The translations under genes and the position numbers were made by a program. The notes under the pieces are model-generated. The model searched no databases. It worked only from the letters and a program-made list of their open reading frames with translations, and was not told the DNA's origin. From Streptomyces sp. NRRL S-118 (GTDB lineage: Bacteria; Actinomycetota; Actinomycetes; Streptomycetales; Streptomycetaceae), in contig NZ_KL591041.1 of the NCBI RefSeq assembly GCF_000716335.1, forward strand, positions 48,286 to 66,383: a DNA stretch of 18,098 bases, in the 5' to 3' direction. This document shows, piece by piece, positions 14,745 through 18,098 of this stretch. Each line of letters opens with the position of its first letter. The stretch's first letter is position 1.

Positions 14745-15893
14745 ATGAACAAGCTCTGGCAGCGGTGCCGCGCCGCCGTCCCTTCCGCCCCCGCCGGATC
14801 CGGCCGGCCACGCTCCCGCTTCGTCCCGGGGCAGCGTCCTGACACCGGCACCCGGCGTAGCGCCGTGGTCGTCATGAGCCGTCACACCCGCCCCGGCACG
14901 GTCCGCGGCCTGGCCGCCGCCCTGTTCCTAGCCGTCCTGGCCACCCTCCTGCAGAGCGTGCCGGCCCACGCCGGGCCCCCCAGGGTGCCCACCACCGCAA
15001 AGGCCCGCTGCACCAACGGATTCACCCCGGACGCCTCCGCCAGCCTGCACCTGTCCGGCGGCCGGGGCACCACCTTCCCCGCGGACGCCCGCGGCCTGCG
15101 CCCCGGCGACGTCGTCCGCATCGTCCCGCGCATGAACGACGAGGTCTCCACCAGCGGCTTCTGGTGGCAGCCCGCCGACGGCTCCAACTGGGTCACCCCC
15201 GCCGGCGCCGACCCCCGGCAGCCCGCCGACGCCGGCTACCCCGCACCCGGCCTGAACAAGTACAGCCTCATCGCCCGCCTGACCGGTGATCAGCCCTTCG
15301 AGGTCCTCAGCCGCCTTGGCTGCCGCGAGGTCGGCATCTCCGGGAAGCTGGACCTGCGGATCAACGACGACCAGGACTGGGACAACTTCGGCGCCTGGAA
15401 CGTCGACATCCAGCTCTACCGCAACCCCCTGCAGGACGGCGGATTCGAGCAGCAGCGCACCTCCACCGTCTCCCAGCCCTGGAACGTGGAAGGCCCCGAC
15501 GGCAAAACCATCGTGAACAGGCCCGGCGGAGCCAACTCCGGCAGCAACGCCGCCGTCCTCAGCTCGCCCGGCACCCGCGTGTGGAACGCCCTGACCCAGC
15601 CCATCCCCGTCAGGCCCCACACCAACTACGTGATCACCGGATTCTTCCGCACCTCCAGCAACGTCAACACAGCCTTCTTCGGAGTCCGCCTGCCCGGCGT
15701 CTGGCCGCCCACCGAACGCCACTTCGGCCCCGCACCCGCCTGGTGCCCGCCCACCACCCCCCGCTGCTACGAGCAGATCAGCGTCCGCTTCAACTCCGGC
15801 GACAACACCACCGTCACCGCCTTCGCCGGCTTCTGGGGCGTCGGAGCACCCGCACACATGGCCATCGACGACATCAAGGTCCTCTCCAGCTGA
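14745..15893 (+). CDS. Secreted protein with LecA-like lectin fold and CBM-like domain
   Basis: A 382-residue protein starting at ATG 14745 with AAGGAG 6 nt upstream. The hydrophobic signal core lies unusually deep (about 54-72), with probable cleavage after AHA at 76; an internal ATG at 14874 would give a normal-length signal peptide but has no ribosome site. Residues about 95-225 resemble the PA-IL/LecA-type galactose-binding fold, especially GKLDLRINDDQDWDNFGAWN (200-219). Residues about 228-382 form a second beta-sandwich like carbohydrate-binding modules, opening DGGFEQQ and ending with MAIDDIKVL. Cys pairs C89/C193 and C334/C341 may form disulfides. No hydrolase signature is visible, so binding to glycans or exopolysaccharide outside the cell is likely. 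The neighbouring peptidoglycan hydrolase and cysteine peptidase genes suggest a joint extracellular role. Confidence 0.85.
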   Translation: MNKLWQRCRAAVPSAPAGSGRPRSRFVPGQRPDTGTRRSAVVVMSRHTRPGTVRGLAAALFLAVLATLLQSVPAHAGPPRVPTTAKARCTNGFTPDASASLHLSGGRGTTFPADARGLRPGDVVRIVPRMNDEVSTSGFWWQPADGSNWVTPAGADPRQPADAGYPAPGLNKYSLIARLTGDQPFEVLSRLGCREVGISGKLDLRINDDQDWDNFGAWNVDIQLYRNPLQDGGFEQQRTSTVSQPWNVEGPDGKTIVNRPGGANSGSNAAVLSSPGTRVWNALTQPIPVRPHTNYVITGFFRTSSNVNTAFFGVRLPGVWPPTERHFGPAPAWCPPTTPRCYEQISVRFNSGDNTTVTAFAGFWGVGAPAHMAIDDIKVLSS

Positions 15894-15930
15894 CCCCAGC
15901 CTCGGCAGGCCAGCGGTACCTCACCCCGCC

Positions 15931-15968
15931 CCGGACGCTGCCGGCGGCCCCACCCCGGCAGCGTCCGG
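15931..15968 (+). terminator. Perfect 14-bp stem-loop after the lectin-like gene
   Basis: CCGGACGCTGCCGG (15931-15944) pairs with CCGGCAGCGTCCGG (15955-15968) around a 10-nt loop, 38 nt past the stop. This is the strongest hairpin in the window. It separates the lectin-like gene from the peptidase gene, though read-through is possible. Confidence 0.8.
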
Positions 15969-16037
15969 CCCCACCCCCCATGCCCGGCCGTCTCCCGCCA
16001 CCACAACCCACACCGCAACCCGAGAGGACAATCGCTG

Positions 16038-17258
16038 ATGCACCGGTTCTGGCGGCGCTGCGCCGCAGCCCTCCTGCTCACCCTCACCGTGCTCGCCGGC
16101 ATGCTGGCCGGCGCCACCCCCTCCACCGCAGACCCGCGGTCCTGCCCCACCGGCCAGGTCTGGCGCGACGCCCGGTCCGGCGGTGACCACACCTGCGTCG
16201 ACCCGCGCACGCTCGGACGCCGGATGACCGGCTTCGACCCGGGCCGGCACGGCTTCCGCTTCAGCAACGACTTCCAGAGCAAACCGCTGTTCGACTTCCG
16301 CTTCGGCGGACTGTGCGGCGGGATGTCGTACCTGTCCCTGGACCACTTCCACACCGGCCGGCGCATCCCACAGCAGCAGACCCTCCCCGCCACCGGATCA
16401 CCCCTGCACCAGAGCATCTACGGCCGTCAGGTGACGTCGATCGCCGACAACCTCGACAAGTGGGGCGAGCTCACCTTCAACCCGTTCGGATGGCGGAACC
16501 GCGAGTTCTTCACCTGGGGCCTGCAGGGCTTCGGCGGCGGACGGCTCCAGGAGCTGCGCGAGGCCATCGACGCCGGAACGCCCATGCCCCTGGGCCTGTT
16601 CAAGCCGGACGCCAACGTCTGGGGCCCACACCACCAGGTCGTCGCCGTCGGCTACGAACTCGGCCGCTACACCGGCGACCTCCGCAGCCACCAGCAGGAC
16701 CTGAAAATCTTCGTGTACGACCCCAACTTCCCAGGCCGCACCCTGACGCTCGTCCCGCACCCCGACCGCAACGTCTTCAGCTACCTCGAAGAACCCCACA
16801 AGACCTGGCGCACCTACTTCGTCGACCACAGGTACCAGCCCCGCACGCCCCCCGCGTTCCCCGACCCGGCCACCCCGGTCCCCGGACAGGTCACCGAACT
16901 CGTCCTCCACATCGGCACCGGCGGCGACGACCTGCGCGGCGGCAACGACAACGTGAACGCCACCATCCATGTCGCCGGCCGCCCGCCGCAGCACGCCCTC
17001 AACCTCAACAACAGCGCCCGCTGGATCGACCACTACCAGCAGACCGTCCGCATCCGCCTGAACCAGCCGGTCCCCGCCTCCCACATCACCGGCGTGCAGC
17101 TGACCACCACCTCCGGCGGCGGCCTCGGCGGCGACAACTGGAACGTCAACCACCTGACCATCGCCACCGACCACGAGCGCACCCTCTTCCACGCCCAGGC
17201 CAATCCCCTGGTCCGCTTCACCGGCGACAACCGCACCTTCACCGCTCGCATCAGCTGA
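16038..17258 (+). CDS. Secreted papain-like cysteine peptidase with PLAT-like C-terminal domain
   Basis: A 406-residue protein starting at ATG 16038; GAGAGGA about 9 nt upstream is the ribosome site. A signal peptide covers 1-31. A small segment with C36 and C53 precedes the catalytic domain (about 65-265). The motif GGLCGGMS places the nucleophile at C93; GPHHQVVAVGYE gives H199 and IFVYDPNFPG gives D228, in the order expected for papain-fold (C39/C1-like) peptidases. Residues about 286-377 (ELVLHIGTGGDDLRGGND, later GGLGGDNWNVNHL) look like a PLAT/LH2-type beta-sandwich that binds lipid or protein. Substrate is unknown. The gene sits between strong hairpins, so it may be transcribed alone or by read-through. 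The family assignment is from motif order; peptidase activity is inferred. Confidence 0.85.
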   Translation: MHRFWRRCAAALLLTLTVLAGMLAGATPSTADPRSCPTGQVWRDARSGGDHTCVDPRTLGRRMTGFDPGRHGFRFSNDFQSKPLFDFRFGGLCGGMSYLSLDHFHTGRRIPQQQTLPATGSPLHQSIYGRQVTSIADNLDKWGELTFNPFGWRNREFFTWGLQGFGGGRLQELREAIDAGTPMPLGLFKPDANVWGPHHQVVAVGYELGRYTGDLRSHQQDLKIFVYDPNFPGRTLTLVPHPDRNVFSYLEEPHKTWRTYFVDHRYQPRTPPAFPDPATPVPGQVTELVLHIGTGGDDLRGGNDNVNATIHVAGRPPQHALNLNNSARWIDHYQQTVRIRLNQPVPASHITGVQLTTTSGGGLGGDNWNVNHLTIATDHERTLFHAQANPLVRFTGDNRTFTARIS

Positions 17259-17271
17259 TCCCACAGAAGGA

Positions 17272-17299
17272 GGGCGGCACGGCCCCGGCCGGGCCGCCC
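17272..17299 (+). terminator. GC stem-loop after the peptidase gene
   Basis: GGGCGGC (17272-17278) pairs with GCCGCCC (17293-17299), with a possible inner GGCC/GGCC pairing, 13 nt past the peptidase stop. Confidence 0.7.
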
Positions 17300-17445
17300 A
17301 AGGGGAGCCCTCGGCGGATCGGCCCCGAGCGCGCTGGCCGGCGGTCGTCAGGTGCCGCCTCCGTCCGTGCCCCCCATGGCCCACCGTGGCCTGACCCCGT
17401 CCGACTGCTGGATGACGGGCCCACCGGGGCCCTCGTTCGGCCGAA

Positions 17446-17709
17446 TCAACGCCCCGTGGCGCCGCGCAGGTCCGCGTGGCGCAGATCCGCGCGGAACAGC
17501 TCCGCGCCGAGCAGGTCCGCGTTGGACAGATTCACACCGGACGGGAACGGGTCGCGCAGTCTCACGCCGAACAGCCGCTCGTTGGACGGGTGCGCGTCGC
17601 GCAGGTCTACGCGGGCGGTGTCGTCGTGGGCGCGGTCCCGGCTGCCGAGTGCGGTAAGGGTGGGCCGGTCGATGCGATGAGCCTGTGGGTTCCGGCGGGT
17701 GTCCGGCAA
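17446..17709 (-). CDS. Pentapeptide-repeat protein, probably 5'-truncated
   Basis: An 87-codon minus-strand frame that begins only with TTG (17709), without a ribosome site; an in-frame stop lies a short way upstream and there is no internal Met. The C-terminal half is a clear pentapeptide (A-D/N-L-x-x) series: VNLSNADLLGAELFRADLRHADLRGA (in parts: SNADL, LGAEL, FRADL, RHADL, RGA). It would fold as a short right-handed quadrilateral beta-helix, a shape used in DNA-mimic and scaffold proteins, but with too few coils for a known activity. Two positions where Leu/Phe is expected are Pro (AHPSN, DPFPS), hinting at decay. Codons 3-5 coincide with the GACACCC half of copy C of the 48-bp element, so the apparent start is suspect. 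Remnant or leaderless small protein; function unknown. Confidence 0.45.
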   Translation of the reverse strand: MPDTRRNPQAHRIDRPTLTALGSRDRAHDDTARVDLRDAHPSNERLFGVRLRDPFPSGVNLSNADLLGAELFRADLRHADLRGATGR

Positions 17710-17744
17710 CGGCTGTGGGCGGCCGGGACAGTCCGGGGCCGTCC
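17697..17744 (-). repeat. 48-bp bipartite element, copy C (leftward)
   Basis: Read on the minus strand: GGACG, 9 nt, TGTCCCG, 20 nt, GACACCC. It shares the 20-nt core CCGGACTGTCCCGGCCGCCC exactly with copy B (here 17717-17736) and TTGCYGGACACCCG at the distal end. It overlaps the apparent 5' end of the pentapeptide-repeat frame. Confidence 0.65.
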
Positions 17745-17909
17745 CACCCGGTGTCCTGGCAGCTCAGGCGGTGTGGGGCAGCGGCGTCAGTGCTTTTCTG
17801 AACCATGCGGACATGGCTCTCTTCCGCCGTCGCCGCCCGGCCGGCTCGCCCTGTCGTCGCTTTCGACCGCGGCAGGCGGTGAGGGCCGGGACAGGGGGGT
17901 GAGCTGGAA

Positions 17910-17957
17910 GGACATCCCCGGACTGTCCCGGCCGCCCCGGGATCTTGCTGGACACCC
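17910..17957 (+). repeat. 48-bp bipartite element, copy B (rightward)
   Basis: GGACA, 9 nt, TGTCCCG, 20 nt, GACACCC. Copies B and C are divergent, 165 bp apart, like copies D and A at the left. A partial extra core (CCTGTCCCGGCC on the minus strand) lies between at 17885-17896. It faces the gene starting at 18016, about 60 bp downstream. Confidence 0.65.
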
Positions 17958-18015
17958 GGGCGTCGCGAAGTCTCCTTCACCTGAGTCAATCCCCAAGCCC
18001 GTGTAGGAGACCGTG

Positions 18016-18098
18016 ATGGCCCAGGTGATCATGCGCATTACTGCCGCGACGACGCAGCCGATACCCACCGCCATACCGGCGGCCCCGCCGGCCGCGGC
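18016..18098 (+). CDS. N-terminal start of an unidentified protein (runs off right edge)
   Basis: ATG 18016 (or GTG 18013 directly before it) follows TAGGAGA with a spacing of about 5 nt, a good ribosome site. The 27 complete codons visible encode MAQVIMRITAATTQPIP and a Pro/Ala-rich continuation with no stop. Too little is present to name it. A competing minus-strand frame starting at ATG 18074 has no clear ribosome site and reads less like protein, so I prefer the plus-strand gene. It would be the target gene of copy B of the 48-bp element if that element is regulatory. Confidence 0.5.
   Translation, partial: MAQVIMRITAATTQPIPTAIPAAPPAA

Noticed and set aside
14928..15857. 309-codon minus-strand frame
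   Set aside because: Gly/Val/Ala-rich antisense shadow of the lectin-like gene.
16398..17384. 328-codon minus-strand frame
   Set aside because: Antisense shadow of the cysteine peptidase gene; low complexity.
1..18098. Search for tRNA, rRNA and CRISPR arrays
   Set aside because: No cloverleaf-like, rRNA-like or regularly spaced repeat-spacer structure was recognised by eye; a covariance-model scan would settle it.

Overview
The window is high-GC actinomycete DNA, almost certainly Streptomyces or a close relative. The evidence is strong G/C bias at codon third positions in most genes, AAGGAG/GGAGG ribosome sites, Sec-type signal peptides, stem-only terminators without T tracts, and Streptomyces-type families (HTH-fused membrane proteins, LysM-NlpC/P60, PknB-type kinase). 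The mosaic layout, with transposase remnants, a frameshifted gene and about 1 kb of unassigned DNA, suggests an accessory region such as a chromosome arm or plasmid; this is inference.

Left part (1-2850, minus strand): a membrane histidine kinase and a NarL/LuxR response regulator overlap by 13 bp. After a dyad-containing gap comes the start of a lipoprotein gene that runs off the left edge. The kinase and regulator use noticeably more A/T-ending codons than their neighbours, each contains a TTA codon, and they abut transposase debris, so recent acquisition is plausible.

Debris zone (about 2850-4960): the first 25 codons of a Tn3-type transposase (DUF4158-like), an IS5-type transposase N-terminus fused in frame to an unrelated small conserved-looking ORF, then about 1 kb without a convincing gene. 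That gap carries one divergent pair of a 48-bp repeated element.

Middle (4962-10834): a secreted beta-rich protein of unknown role; a frameshifted minus-strand gene of a Streptomyces conserved family; a small secreted/membrane Ala-Pro-rich protein; and, divergent from it across a 35-bp dyad, a two-gene operon. Its first gene encodes HTH, long coiled coil, one membrane helix and an extracellular PQQ-like beta-propeller. The second encodes a propeller lipoprotein, coupled by an ATGA overlap. Both operon genes have an early TTA codon. This pair is the best candidate for an undescribed envelope-sensing system.

Right part (11419-17299): an HTH / Ser-Thr kinase / TM / Ig-like sensor protein, then three co-directional secreted proteins (LysM-NlpC/P60 hydrolase, lectin/CBM-like protein, papain-like cysteine peptidase with a PLAT-like C-terminus). 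Long perfect hairpins separate some of the units. The theme is cell-surface sensing and envelope or extracellular-matrix processing.

Right end (17300-18098): a pentapeptide-repeat ORF with an eroded 5' end (minus), the second divergent pair of the 48-bp element, and the first codons of a plus-strand gene leaving the window.
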